A stretch of 64,000 nucleotides of DNA from Dugong dugon. Lineage: Eukaryota; Chordata; Mammalia; Sirenia; Dugongidae. A program made the translations under genes and the position numbers. This document shows, one piece after another, positions 1 to 11,477 of this stretch (its first letter is position 1; every line of letters starts with the position of its first letter). Where the stretch lies: contig CM057466.1 of the NCBI GenBank assembly GCA_030035585.1, positions 59,093,233 through 59,157,232 of the forward strand, in the 5' to 3' direction. The notes under the pieces were generated by a model. It did not search any database, had not been told where the DNA came from, and saw only the letters and a program-made list of their open reading frames with translations.

Positions 1-399
1 AATATTACTCCTATTAACAACACTACGAAGCACGGAGTGAGAGCCTCGGAAGTCGGATGCTTCCTTGTGGTGGTAATTATTTCTAGAAAAGGAATTTCAA
101 CGTTCAGAAGCATGAAAGTCAAAAACCTAATAAAGGAGCATCCTAGTCTACTTGTAATTTATGTTACCTCTTTTCCTGATTTGCCGTTCTAAGGAAGCAA
201 ACAACGGAGCAAGTCGTTTTCCCCTTAAGTTGTATCGCATTGCTGTGTACATAAATAAGACATATTTCAAATTAAGAAGAATCTCTGTAGTAGAAGCTGC
301 CAGTGCCCAACTCATAGCCCTCCACCCTCACCACTTCAGGGCATGCTGTCCTGACTTCCAAACGCCAGCCCTGCCTTTCTTTGACTGAGGGCTTTCTCT
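1..399. other. Low-repeat sequence, no gene seen
   Basis: No recognisable repeat or coding signal. The short open frame at 161-388 has no family features and is probably chance. Confidence 0.45.
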
Positions 400-774
400 G
401 ACCGCTGAAGTCAGCTTTGCCCACCTGTGCAGCAGGTCAGCCACGTTGGGGAATATCACCCCCAGGAGCATCATTCTATCTATCACTCATGGGAGTTGGT
501 ATCTAGATCCCCTACCCCTTAGGTTTTATAACTCAGAAGCATGCATTCTACACTGGTTTCTGGAGTTTCTCTAGCAGGATTAGTCTCCAATCGTCCACAG
601 TGGTACCTGGCTTGATAATGTTCTATAGGCTGCCCCCCCACCCCCCACCCCTCCACAGCTCACTTTCTTGCTCCCTTCTTCCCTTTGTTGGTGTTCCCTC
701 CTCCTCCCAAATAAACTGTTTAAACTCACATCCTTGCTCAGTACCTGCTTCTGGGGAACTCAAACTTAGACACA
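400..774 (+). mobile_element. LTR-like 3' portion (ERVL-type), solo
   Basis: The stretch ends in the style of an ancient mammalian LTR: a pyrimidine-rich region, an AATAAA signal at 710-715, then a stretch running to a terminal CA near 774. A C-rich run lies at 632-653. The 5' limit is not clear and no internal retroviral region follows. The family is inferred by resemblance only. Confidence 0.42.
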
Positions 775-961
775 GAAAACTTGTCCTAGGCTTTGACTAT
801 TATAGTTCTGATATAACTTGTTCTTGTTTTTCACAAAACAATGAAAATTACCTTATATGTCCATTGTGCCAACGAATATCAAGAATTCTGTGATCTGTGT
901 GATCATTAAGAATCAGCTTGTGATGTGAATTTTTACTTGCTTACCAATGGGGAGTACTGGG

Positions 962-1153
962 TGGTACTAAAGGTTAATGAGCTTGGCTGCTAACCAAAAG
1001 GCTGGTGGTAGTGACACCTTAGAAGAAAGGCCTAGAGAGCTACTTCCGAAAAATCAGCCATTGAAAATCCTATGGAGCACAGCTGTACTCTGACACACAT
1101 AGGATCTCCATGAGTTGGAATCAACTTAATAGAAGCTGGGTTTTTTTTTTTTT
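962..1153 (+). mobile_element. AfroSINE-type SINE (long form)
   Basis: A tRNA-like head with 'gctgctaaccaaaaggctgg' is followed by the middle block 'agaagaaaggcc' and the tail motif 'atgagttggaatcaactt', ending in a T-rich run. This is the long form, keeping an internal block that the short copies in this window lack. The head is diverged, so the copy is probably old. Confidence 0.8.
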
Positions 1154-1189
1154 AAACAATGGGGAATATTTTCTTAAAAAAAGTCTTTA

Positions 1190-1340
1190 TTAATACTAAT
1201 GATACCTTATATATGTATAGCACTTTACAGCTTAGAAATCAATTTAACATATGTTCTTATTTAATTCTAACCATGAAAGAAAAAGAGAAGAGGTATTATT
1301 ATCCACATTTTAAGGTAGCATCATACAGCTCCTACATGGT
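1190..1340 (-). mobile_element. MIR SINE, first part (interrupted)
   Basis: A reverse-oriented MIR-like stretch ('cactttacagcttag', 'attattatccacattttaag'). It stops at the LTR starting at 1341 and seems to resume at 1823. Confidence 0.6.
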
Positions 1341-1822
1341 TGTCTTAGTTATCTAGGGCTGCTATAACAGAAATACTACAAGTGGATGGCTTCAACAAAG
1401 AGAAATTTATTCTCTCATAGTTTAGGAGGCTCGAAGTCCAAATTCAGGGTGCTAGCTCCAGGGAAACTCTTTCTCTGTCAGCTCTGGGGGGAGGTCCTTG
1501 TCGTCAATTGTCCCCTGCTCTAGGAGTTTCTCAGCACAGGGACCCTGGATCAAAAGGCCTTGCACACTCCTGGCTCTTCTTGCTTGGTGATAATGAGGGC
1601 CTCCTGTCTCTGCTTCCTTCTCTCTTTTATATCTCAAAGGAGACTGACTCAGGACACAACCTTATCTTGTAGATTGAGTCCTACCTCATTAACATAATTG
1701 CTTCTACCACGCATAGGAAAATCACATCAGATGACAAAATGGTAGACAATAACACAATACTGGGAATCATGGCCTAGCCAAGTTGACACACATTTTTGGG
1801 TGACACGATTCAATCCATAACA
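1341..1822 (-). mobile_element. Solo MaLR-type LTR inserted in MIR
   Basis: On + it opens with 'tgtcttagttatctagggct' and closes with 'caatccataaca', the reverse complement of a TG...CA LTR of about 480 bp. The flanking 5-mers are atggt (1336-1340) and gtggt (1823-1827), a near-perfect target duplication. It resembles the LTR at 56092-56597 in the opposite orientation, so the family is locally multi-copy. No internal retroviral genes are present. Confidence 0.75.
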
Positions 1823-1895
1823 GTGGTAAAGTAAGTACTGGAAATCAAGTTTCCTAATTCCTGCATCTTCACCACCTGCAAAGGCAGCCCCATCT
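1823..1895 (-). mobile_element. MIR SINE, second part
   Basis: Continuation of the MIR at 1190-1340 after the LTR ('ggaaatcaagtttcctaatt'). The join is an inference from MIR structure. Confidence 0.45.
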
Positions 1896-2105
1896 TTTTC
1901 TAACTGTATGGGTTAAAAGAGCAGTTAGAAGACCTCCAGGTAGGAGCAGTGGCTCATTCCTACAACCTCAGCCTCCGTTTTTGGAAATTAGCCTCCTCCT
2001 TTTGTTGCTTTTCCAGTTCATATTCCTCTTTTGCCTTTCTTCTGGGAGGGCCAGTCTGAAATAATCACATTTTACCATATTTGTTTTGGTGTCTACTTAA
2101 AGTTG

Positions 2106-2860
2106 GGCAACGGGCTAACTATTTGAAAAATTAGATAAAGGTACATCCTTACCTTACATCTTATACCAAAATTAATTCTACATGGATTAAAGATTCCAGT
2201 GAAAGAAATAAAACTATAAAAGTTCTAGGAGAAAATGTTAGGAGAATTATGTATATAATCTTAGGTTGTGGAGTAGTTTTCTAAATATGGCACCCAATAA
2301 GGAAATTATAAAGAAAATATTGATAGATGTGATCACATAAAAATATTAAATTCTATATGGCAAAAAAAAATGCAATTAACTTAATTAAAATAGCAAACTG
2401 AGAAAATATTTGTAACATATAACAAAAAAATCTTTAGTATTCTTGCAAATTAAGAACTCCTATGGATTAACAAAAAATAAAAACACCCCAATAAAGGCCA
2501 ATGGACATTAATGTATAGAATTACATCCATTTTTATTTGTAAATTACATTCATTTACAAAAGAAATACAAATTGCCATTAAGCATATGATAACTATCTTC
2601 AATCTAACTAGCAACCAAATAAATGTAAAATATGAAATATATTATTTTTGTCTATTGTATTGATAAAACTTTTTAAATAATATGATAAATAACACGATTT
2701 TATGTTGGTATGCCTTTTGAGAGAAGAAAGTGGCAATTTGGCCATAAATATCAAAACTTTACACTGTATATTCTAATTCTAGGAATTTGTCCTAATTAAT
2801 TAAGAAAGATACAGATAACAATTTAATTATAAGGGTGTTCATACAGCATTGTTTTGCTAT
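2106..2860 (+). mobile_element. Ancient L1 fragment (ORF2 3' region)
   Basis: A-rich strand with phrases typical of the 3' part of mammalian L1 ORF2, such as 'ctacatggattaaagattcc' and 'aaaggccaatgg'. It is heavily degraded, with no open frame and no clear tail or target duplication. Confidence 0.65.
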
Positions 2861-2897
2861 GAGTCAGAATTACCTTGATGGCAATGGGTTTTTTGGT
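2861..2897 (+). mobile_element. AfroSINE tail fragment
   Basis: Only the 3' motif survives ('gctatgagtcagaattacc' followed by 'gatggcaatgggttt'). It is a 5'-truncated copy or a recombination remnant. Confidence 0.5.
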
Positions 2898-2999
2898 TTT
2901 ATTATTCATTTATACATACAGTGTTCTTTTTTTAAAAAAAAAAACTTTTTTCTTTTTCCTTTTAAAAATTAACCATTTTGTTCCCTGAAGTCATCTTAA

Positions 3000-3303
3000 A
3001 ACCAAACAATAGTTTAGCTTAACTAGTAAAAAAGGTCCGCCTTGAGCATTATGCTCCTTTAAGAACTGTATATGGGATCAAATTGACAACAGCAACTCAA
3101 AAGATTAGATAGGAACATTAGGGGGCAGTGAGTTTATGTTAATGAGGGAGGAATAACTCTGAAAAGGAAGATGAGAATGGCAGCACAACGTGAAGAATGT
3201 AATCAGTGCCACTAAACTGTACATGTAGAAATTGCTGAATTGCTGTATGTTTTGCTCTGTATATTCTCAACAACAACAAAGTAAATAAATTAGAAAAAAA
3301 TTA
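3000..3303 (+). repeat. Unclassified retroelement-like 3' end
   Basis: It ends with 'caacaacaacaaag' followed by 'taaataaattag' and a short A-run, the look of a retrotransposon 3' terminus. I cannot assign it to a family. Confidence 0.3.
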
Positions 3304-3905
3304 ACCATTTTAGAGAGAACAATTCAGTGGCATTTGCTACATTCACAGTGTTGTGCAAACACCACCTTTGTCTAGTTTCAAAACATTTTCATCACCCCCA
3401 AAAGGAAACCTGTACCCATTAAGCAGTTGTTCCCCATTTCTCCCTCCTTCCAGTCCCTGGCAACCACCAATCTGTATCTCTCTGTATGGATTTACCTATT
3501 CTGGATATTTCATATAAATACCATTACCATTACCAGTTGCTATCAAGTCGATTCTGACTCATAATGACTCCAGGTATGTCAGAGTAGACTGTGCTATAGG
3601 GTTTTCAAGGCTGATGTTACAGAAATAGATTGCTAGACCTTTCTTCTGAGGTGCCTCTGGATAGACCCAAACCTCCAACCTTTTGGTTAGCAGCTGTGTG
3701 CGTTAACTATTTGCACACTGAGGGACTTCTTCATGTAAATAGAACCATACAATATGTGACCTTTGTGTCTAGCTTTTTTTCACTCATTATAATGTTTTCG
3801 AAGTTCATCCACATTGTAGCATGTATCAGTGCTTCATCACTTTTTATGTCCAAATAATATTCCACTGTACCACAATTTGTTTATTTATTCTTCAGTTACT
3901 AGATA
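3304..3905 (-). mobile_element. L1 3'-region fragment, interrupted by a SINE
   Basis: Reverse-oriented old L1: 'aacaattcagtggcatttg', 'ggcaaccaccaatctgtatc' and, after the SINE, 'accatacaatatgtgacctt' and 'aataatattccactgta'. The SINE at 3521-3729 divides it. No frame is open. Confidence 0.75.
3521..3729 (-). mobile_element. AfroSINE-type SINE inside L1
   Basis: Reverse-oriented long-form copy with the tail motif 'tcgattctgactcataatg' and the head motif 'ccaaccttttggttagcagc'. Flanks 'ttcatataaata' (3509-3520) and 'ttcatgtaaata' (3730-3741) are a 12-bp target duplication with one mismatch. The SINE is therefore younger than the L1. Confidence 0.85.
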
Positions 3906-5095
3906 TTTAAGCACATAGTGTTCAGGAACAAGAGACAGGAAGCTTGGTGCCCTGAATGCCTATGAGGAAGCATGGCCTGGTTTGGTGCTTTAATGATACG
4001 TCATCGCTTCCAAATCTCCCTAAGAACAGAGGCCACCATCTCCCCTCTTTATTCCAGCTTCCGTTTCTTGTTGCCGAACTCGGACAAACATCTCCTGCTT
4101 TAACCACCAATACATACTCCATCATTAGTGACTGAGGCCCATATGGTGTACCTGGGTAGGGACAAGAGAAACCACCTATTTAAAATCCTACCTTTTCATG
4201 GAGATGTGTCTTTGGGCCCCACCTGATAATGAAGCAATGAGGGGCCTATCCAAGGTCACATCATTATAAACTTCTAACGAACTAGAGATGCTTACCTGGC
4301 TGTACTCAACCTCTCTTTGAAAGCTAATATCCACCCCCCACAGCCAGATGCCCTGAAACTTGAATCACAGTTGTTGCAATCTGTGGCAGAACTGTGAGAT
4401 TGAAAAATGTTATTAGGACCCACAAGAATCCAACTCTCCCTTACCCTACGTGCCTTGGTACAAATTATAATACTGAATTTGAAGAAACCCAATTCTTGAA
4501 GGGAAATAAGGGGTACCAGGGAAGAGGTCATTTCTGAGAAGAAGGTTTACTAAGCACATTTAGTTTTGCTTTGATCCCAAATGTTGCTCAAATGTCCCAG
4601 TTTCTCCAGTTCAGTCAGCACAGTGTTGCTCTTTCAATAGGTATTTGGTCTTACTAGCCATATGTCACAGACCTACCTACCTTCAAGGAGGTAAAGAGAT
4701 CTTAAAACGCACATGAGGAAGAATGGACCCCTGCCCTTGAGATTCTGATTCCCTAGGTTGGAGTGAGGGCCAGAAATATATACTTTAATAAACATCCCAG
4801 GTGACTTTCATAATCAGGTATATGTGAGAAATACTGTGTTATAGGAACAAGTACTTACATTAAACAGGACTTCAGATTTTGTTCCATTTTAGGTGGATTT
4901 CCTAGGAAATTGTTCTATTACTAGCATCTTTCTGATAGAGAATATGCATTTAAGTAAGGGTCTAACGTAGACTTATAGCAGAGTGCTAAGCCAAATAAAC
5001 CTGCTGAGCGCTACAGCTGGGGGAAGTATATTAGTGTTGCACAGGAAGTGTCAGTCAGAGAGTCCATGCAGTTGCACAATGGTGGAAGCCATTTT
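3906..5095. other. Mostly low-repeat sequence with a MER5-like piece
   Basis: No gene seen. Positions 4707-4845 resemble the 3' half of a MER5 DNA transposon ('gattctgattccctaggttg', 'cccaggtgactttcataatc'). The minus-strand frames at 3922-4125 and 4292-4531 have no recognisable domain. Confidence 0.4.
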
Positions 5096-5515
5096 TTTAC
5101 CCACATCTCAAGTAGGAAATAACTCTTCCCATCTAAAGAGAATGGAGTAGCACTGAGCTAAGTCTTGTGTAATTCAGGAATGAAGAACGTGGGCACAAGC
5201 ATTGCAGACAGAGAGAAGAGCGTGTGAAAAGGTGCAAAGAAGGAAGAGAGCATGGCTTTGGGGGATCGAAGAGACTCTTAGATAGCTTGGGCAGGGAGCA
5301 TGACCACAGGGGCAAGTACGTGTGAAGAGATGGGGCTGATGGCCTGGGCAGGAGCCAGGTCCTGGAGGGCACTGTGATCCATGGTAGTTGCCACGAGGCA
5401 TTGGATTTCGCCAGAAAAGGCAGGCGGTATCATTAGCAAGGGCAATTTCGGTGGAGTGATGAGGCCATAGGCCAGATTACAGTAGACCGTGGAATGAATG
5501 GGAGATGAAGTGTCA
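5096..5515. repeat. Ancient interspersed repeat, family unresolved
   Basis: Contains phrases such as 'aagcattgcagacagagaga' and 'gccaggtcctggagggcact' that recur across mammalian genomes and resemble the repeat at 26106-27005. The three overlapping minus-strand open frames here reflect its purine-rich composition. Confidence 0.4.
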
Positions 5516-5523
5516 ATACCCAT

Positions 5524-5682
5524 AAAACCCATTGCTGTTGACTCAATTCCGACTCATAGTGACCCTATAGGACAGAGTAGAACTGCCCCATAGAGTTTCC
5601 AAGGAGTGCCTGGTGGATTTGAACTGCTGAACTTTTAGTTAGCAGTCGTAGCTCATAACCACTACGCCACCAGGGTTTCCAA
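5524..5682 (-). mobile_element. AfroSINE-type SINE (short form)
   Basis: Reverse-oriented copy from 'ttgactcaattccgactcat' to the head 'aaccactacgccaccagggt'. The middle block is absent. Confidence 0.85.
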
Positions 5683-5689
5683 TAGCTTG

Positions 5690-6375
5690 TGTAAATCACT
5701 CTTCCAAAAAGCTTGGTTATGATGAAAGGGAGAGAGAACTTAGGGAAACATGATTGAGGAGGATTGCCTTGTTTTGTTTTGATTTAAGAAAGCAGACTAT
5801 TTTGTATGCTGGGAAAGAGTGAGTTTATATGGAGAAGTTATAGATAGAGGGAAGATAACTAATGTCATGGAGGAGGTGAGGGGGTAAGGAATGGATTTAG
5901 AGGACTCTTGAAACGAGTGGACTTAAAAATAAGACACCTCTTTCTCTGAGGCTGGAGAAGAGGAGATGAGGGTAAGTGGAGAGAGAGATCACAGGGTGGG
6001 CATCATGTGGAGAACTGAGGGAGCTTTCTTCAATTTTCTCAGAGAAGTAGGAGATGAGGTTGTCTTGGGGAGAAGGCTTGAGAAGAGTAAGGAAAGTGTT
6101 AGTGGGAATTTGGGGGAATGTGAGGGTCCACTTGGCAGGTACACGTAAAGTGATTAGTGGGGGGGGCTTATTGTGGGTTACATTTTTAGATAGGTGTTTA
6201 GTGGCACTGACACACAATTATGCAAATTTCTTTCCAACAACAATTAGGTAAGTGGAGAAACAGCAAATAAAGCTTGTGGATTCTTTTTCTTCCATTGGTT
6301 TTTCATTTTCTGTTTTCCAGGTGCCAGGAGTTGAGTTATTCATTCTCATCAGTTCACAACCTCATTGGATTATCT
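5690..6375. other. Low-repeat, purine-rich stretch
   Basis: G/A-rich on + around 5720-6170, which creates spurious open frames on both strands (5897-6217 minus, 5966-6251 plus). No domain, splice or repeat signal that I can support. Confidence 0.4.
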
Positions 6376-6378
6376 CAT

Positions 6379-6545
6379 CCAGTGGTTCTCAACCCACATC
6401 GTGCAGCAAAATCATCTAGGCAGTTCTTTTCACACAGATGACTGCACCCACCCCCAGAGAGCTGGCAGGGCCAGGCAGTAGCATCTTTCCCAGCTGCCCA
6501 GGTGATTTTAGCATCACTAGGTCAGGGTTAAGGACCCTGGCCTTA
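6379..6545 (+). mobile_element. MER5A-like DNA transposon remnant
   Basis: Begins 'ccagtggttctcaaccca' and ends 'gggttaaggaccctgg', matching the layout of the short non-autonomous hAT-Charlie element MER5A. Only the non-coding element is present. Family from remembered consensus. Confidence 0.65.
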
Positions 6546-6627
6546 GCTGTCACTGAGGAAATGTTCTCTCCAGTGCCTGGGGGAGGAACAGCTGGAAATA
6601 TATAGAGATGGTCACTGACACTCTTTT

Positions 6628-7448
6628 TTCTTTTTGTAAATGGCAGCAAAGATTCTTTTTTTTTTTTTAAGTTGTTGTGCTTTAAGTGAAAGTTTACAAT
6701 TAAAGTTAGTCTCTCATACAAAAATGTATACACACATTGTTATGTGACCCTAGTTGCTCTCCCTATACTGTGACAGCACATTCCTTTCCATCCCTGTTTT
6801 CCTGTGTCCATTCAACCAGCTACTGATCCTCTCTGCCTTCTCATCTCACCTCTGGACAGGAGCTGCCCATTTAGTTTCATGTATCTACGAGCTAAGAAGT
6901 ACGCGCTTCACGAGTATCATTTTATGTCCCATAGTCCAGCCTAATATTTGAAGAGTGGCCTTGGGAATGGTTTTAGTTTAGGCTAACAGAGAGTCTGGGG
7001 ACCATGTCTTTCGGGGTCCCTCCAGTCTCAATCAAACCATTAAGTCTGATCTTTTTACTAGAATTTGAGTTCTGCACCCCTCTTTTCTCCTACTCCATCA
7101 GGGACTCTTCGTTTTTTCCCTGTCAGGCGGCTGTTGGTGGTAGCCGGGCACCATCTAGTTCTTTTGCTCTCAAGCTGATGCAGTCTCTAGTTTATGTGGC
7201 CATTTCTGTCTCTTGGGCTAATACTTCCCTTGTGACTATGGTGTTCTTTATTCTCCTTTACTCCAGGTGGGTTGGGACAAACTGATGCATCCTAGCTGGC
7301 TGCTTGCTAGCTTTTGAGAATGCAGAAGCCACTCACCAAAGTGGGATGCAGAACATTTTCTTAACGAACTTTGTTATGCCGATTGACCTAGATGTCACCT
7401 GAAACAATGGTCCCCAGACCCCCACCCCTGCTACTCTGTCCCTTGAAG
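6628..7448 (-). mobile_element. 5'-truncated L1 (3'UTR) with possible 3' transduction
   Basis: On + it begins with T-rich tracts and runs through a reverse L1 3'UTR, resembling the reverse complement of 32750-33450 and 61450-62250 ('agccgggcaccatctagtt', 'ggggaccatg'). A 15-bp perfect duplication 'cactgacactctttt' flanks it (6613-6627 and 7449-7463). Two T-runs are separated by about 20 bp of unique sequence at 6636-6654, so on the sense strand a second poly(A) follows the L1 poly(A). Confidence 0.85.
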
Positions 7449-7494
7449 CACTGACACTCTTTTGAACTTTATTTTATATATGTATTCTTAAATT

Positions 7495-7648
7495 GGAGCC
7501 CTGGTGGTACAGTGGTTAAGAGCTCAGCGGCTAACCAAAAGGTCAGCAGTTGAAATCCACCAGCTGCTCCTTGGAAACCCTATGGGGCAGTTCTACTCTG
7601 TCCTATAGGGTTGTTATGAGTCGGAATTGACTCAACAGCAATGGATTT
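7495..7648 (+). mobile_element. AfroSINE-type SINE (short form)
   Basis: Head 'gagccctggtggtacagtgg', B-box-like 'cagttgaaatcc', tail 'atgagtcggaattgactcaa'. A 12-bp perfect target duplication 'tattcttaaatt' lies at 7483-7494 and 7649-7660. Confidence 0.93.
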
Positions 7649-7660
7649 TATTCTTAAATT

Positions 7661-9589
7661 AATGACAAAGTGTATAGCTTTCATTCTAAATTGTCCTTTT
7701 CAACAAAACCTTTTGAATTTTGTCAAAGTCCTGAGTCAAAGAAGCCCTTTAGATAATGTTTTAGGTAAATGAGGGAGGGTGGATGGGTACATAGATCACA
7801 GGTAGATACATGGATACTTGGACATGGATGCACACACAGACACATACAGATACACATAAAGAGTTCCCAACAGGCCACAAAGAGTGAGTGCTCCAAATAA
7901 GGGAGGTGGGGGAATGGAAACAGTAGGCAGGTAGGGTAGCGAGGGTCATGTGGGACCAGGAGGCATGCAGTATGTGTCATACATGCCCTTTGCAGTTACG
8001 TTTAAGCTGTGGGAAGTGGAGGAGCACTAAGCTATCTCCTTGCCTCAGATGAGGGATGCAGTCTAGGAACTTTAGCACCCTCTGAATAAAAACAGCTGCT
8101 TTTGACCTTGTGTAGACAACTTAGCTGCTGGTTGCCTAGCACAGGATGTGGCTGGAGTAATGGGATAATAACAACCCCAGGGTCTATGTAATGCATTGTC
8201 ATTTACATCACCCTCTCATACAGATTCTTTCTGCGACCCTTACCACAGGCTATGACCTAGCTCAAGGAACGGGCAGCCTACCCCTTGCCCTCTCCTGATT
8301 GTGACCATGTTGTACCTGCAAAATATTTGCCCGATTGCTAGAAGCTGTCACACAGTTAAAGAGCTCTATTTTTACCTCAGGGGCACCCAAAACCTGTGAC
8401 CAGAAGCCTCATGGAAGCTGCCGCCCTGGCATGCCTCCACCCTAGCCCACCCCTGAGAGCTGGAGCAAACTCTGTGAGGTGTGAAGTGGAGACTTGGGAG
8501 AGGAAGAGGCTGAGCATCTGACTTGCCAGACTTCTCATTGCTTAACACTTTTGTTACTGCATTTTTCTCCTTAATTTTTTTTTTTTTTTGATGGCATGCA
8601 TTTTCAGTAGGAAATGCATTCTAACTAATTGAATGTGTTTAAATTTTTGGTTGGTAATATGGATTTTGAGAAATATGATCTGGTGATACAAGCCACCAGT
8701 GAGGTGAGTGGCACTGGGATGCCACCAATCTGTGGTATGACAATATACCAATGAGAGCTAGACAAGTAGTTTATTGTGGGCACCTTTCCATTAGGTTACA
8801 TGGGGAACCTCTGGTTTTCCAAATATGACCCAGAAAAGTCAAAACAAATCCACCAGGGCTCCCTAACTATCACACAGGAAAGCCACGATTATGCTTGCAA
8901 GACTTATCTCACAGAAATAAAGGGAAAAAAGGCGAAAGTTTACACAACTATCACTTCCAGGAAGCATCACCTAATAGAATGCTCAAACCTACACAACAAT
9001 GAGGCTCCAACACATTTCAAAAGGAACACCTTGACGCTAAATGCATTAGACTTGGAATAATGCCTTACCTCTGAGGTCCAGAGCCATAAAAAGTGGCTGG
9101 TATACTGTTAACCCAATAATAATTTAACCTGGAGTGAGACGTGACCATAGGAGGCACTTCACTAGCATTATTGAGCCACGCCTTGGCCAACTGCCTCCTG
9201 ATTTCTCCAAGGAGCTGTATGTACATCAAGCAAGAATGCGAGTTGGACCCTCACCTGTCAGATCCCCTTGTCATTCACTTGTGCAACAGGAGGTGAGTCT
9301 TCTGTGAGAAACTATGGAGCAGAGTTGCAGTGGGTGGTATAATAACTGAAGTTCAAGCAAGTCCAGAGACAAGATGAGGAAGGGTAGACCATCTACCGTG
9401 ATGATCACCAAAAGGCTGGAAACCCAGAGAATCCTCAGAACATCTTCTCCAGAATCAGCTGGAGTATTTTTGTTCTATTGTTTGGTTTTGTTCATTGCTG
9501 GTTTTGTTTATGTTTGCTTTGTTTTGAGTTCTCAGTAATTCTCACAAGGATAAGTGGGTCCCTATGGGCTATATGCCCACCAGTATAAC
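7661..9589. other. Low-repeat region, no gene supported
   Basis: No confident repeat or coding signal over nearly 2 kb, apart from simple GA/TG-like runs near 7790-7860. The 94-residue frame at 8776-9060 is lysine-rich, has no domain and lies within unremarkable sequence. I consider it chance. Confidence 0.4.
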
Positions 9590-9695
9590 ATGGAAACATG
9601 CAAGAGAGGACATGGGCTTCGGGCTCAGCAGGCTCGGGCTGTGACAGATTGGCTCTATAATCTTGGGCAGGTTTTCTAACTTGGCAAAAAAACAA
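9590..9695 (+). mobile_element. Possible MIR fragment
   Basis: A MIR-like core ('gacagattggctctataatc', 'ttgggcaggttttctaactt'), short and diverged. Confidence 0.4.
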
Positions 9696-9959
9696 ATTGC
9701 CTGACCTGCCTCTAGCTCTAAGATAAAAAGGGCAAGGAACCCTCAAGTATCCTACAGGATCCAGCCTGCTTTACCAGAGTAGAAGTCGTTGGGGATTTGG
9801 ATTAAAGACCTGGCTGATACAGAAGAGGGTACATTTGCCTGGAAGGTCCTTTGTGTTTTGTACACCAAGGGAAGCCACCACAGCACAGGAGGAGGCTTGC
9901 TATGACTTGCGGAGTGGCACTCTGACTTCGTGTCTTCCTAAAACACAACTGACTGTGGG

Positions 9960-10065
9960 TACCATTAGCGCCATTTTGTAGACCAAGAAGCATAGGCATG
10001 GAAGCTTAAGCAAATTGTCAAAGTTCAAACCTGGGTCCTCTAACTTCACAGCCCATACGTGTCTA
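9960..10065 (-). mobile_element. Possible MIR fragment
   Basis: Reverse MIR-like core ('agcttaagcaaattgtcaaa', 'gttcaaacctgggtcct'). Diverged. Confidence 0.5.
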
Positions 10066-10840
10066 CTACTTGATGCTGCGGTTGGGTTAAGGAAGTGAGC
10101 TGAAAACTGGAAAAAGCTAGTGTTTCAGTTTGACTGGAGGTACATGAAGGAAAGTACTAGTAAGAGCTGGGTTTGGAAAGGTCATGGCGTCTTTTAAAGA
10201 GCATCTCTCTGCATCTGAACCCAACCTGCTTCTAACCTTGGACCAAGAGAAGCTAGAGCTGCTGGATGAATATTTCAAGTGTAAATGATACTGGTGTGGT
10301 CTCTATCAATTGTGCAAATCCAAGAACTAACTAACATCCCATTGGTCTGAAGACACTGCAGAGTAATTACAAACTAGATTAAGCCCGCGGGTCAAAGGAA
10401 GGGAAATTTAGAACAGAGGCAACTAATTCTTGTCCAGGCCAGCCATTCTCTGGCCTCAGACTTCAGATAGATGTTCTTTTTACATTTTCTTCTTTGGTAT
10501 TTTTAGTTATACACTCATAAGCATGGAGAAAAGCAAATACAGACTAAATAGTAAGAAAATGTGAGACGTCCTGAGCTTCATTTGTCCTGTTTCCTTTCAT
10601 TAAATGTTTTTATGTAAATTGCTTCCTCCTTGTGCCTCAGGCATAACAAATATTCATTGAAGGAAGGAAAGAAAGAACAAAATTGCACCAGTGGGAGATG
10701 AACTAGAATGTAAAGATTTCCAGACCTCACTCTCACGAACATCACGTATTTTATTGCTAAAGGTTAATGTGAAATTGATCCATTAATCAAATGAAGACTT
10801 CCAGAAATGGCTTGGCTACTCATCTATTTGGTGAAAACTA
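10066..10840. other. Low-repeat sequence
   Basis: No gene or confident repeat. A short L2/MIR-like end ('aacaaatattcattgaagg') occurs near 10645. Confidence 0.4.
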
Positions 10841-11225
10841 AGGACACCATTTACTCTCCCACATCTAAAGCAGCTTTGCATCAGAATCCTGTTTTCTTTG
10901 TTCACCCTGCAGCTTTGCATTAGAATCCTGTTTCCTTTGCTTGGCCTGGTGATGAATGAAGTTATATATAAATCCCATTGTGCCTGCATAGTATGATTAA
11001 GAATGTTCCTGATATAACTTGTATGAACTTCCTACTTGTAAACCCCTTAAAAGTAAGCTTTCCCCTCGCCCTCAAAGAGCAGCCTTGGCGACAGCAGCTC
11101 CAACTGACTCCTTTCCTTGCCCAAAGAAATAAAAGTGCCTTTTCTGCTCTCCCACCTTGGTCTCTCATTTATTGGCAATTCGAGCTGTGCAGAGCAGAAC
11201 CTGGGGTTTCCACCCAGAAACACTG
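10841..11225 (+). mobile_element. Solo LTR-like element (ERV1-like)
   Basis: It has the arrangement of an LTR 3' half: TATA-like 'atatataaatccc' near 10964, AATAAA at 11128-11133, a pyrimidine-rich stretch, then 'ggtctctcatttattggcaa' and 'gcagagcagaacctgg'. No internal viral region adjoins. The 5' boundary is uncertain and includes a 39-bp tandem duplication. Class by resemblance only. Confidence 0.5.
10870..10947 (+). repeat. 39-bp tandem duplication in the LTR-like element
   Basis: Two adjacent units start 'gcagctttgca' (10870) and 'gcagctttgca' (10909) and both run through 'agaatcctgtt'. They differ at a few positions, so the duplication is not recent. Such blocks are common in LTR U3 regions. 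Confidence 0.8.
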
Positions 11226-11477
11226 CAAATAGATTCAGTTCAATGAATGGATTCATAAAAGCAGCATTGTCACCTGTATGCAAAGCAGTATTTAAAGTAA
11301 TTAGAGAGAGAAAAGAAATCTCTAGTTACAGACAGGAACAATTTTCCAACTAGAAAAGTGTTAGGAACACATCTGCCCTTCCTCATTCAATGCCATGAAA
11401 TAATCCTTCTCTTCAAACTTCTGTAACCAGGGTTCATGAGAAGACCACTAATAAATTAACATGTCTACTGTCTAGTG
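11226..11477. other. Low-repeat sequence
   Basis: No supportable feature. Confidence 0.4.

Noticed and set aside
8776-9060. 94-residue lysine/threonine-rich frame as a gene
   Set aside because: No recognisable motif, no supporting context; AT-leaning sequence often leaves frames this long.
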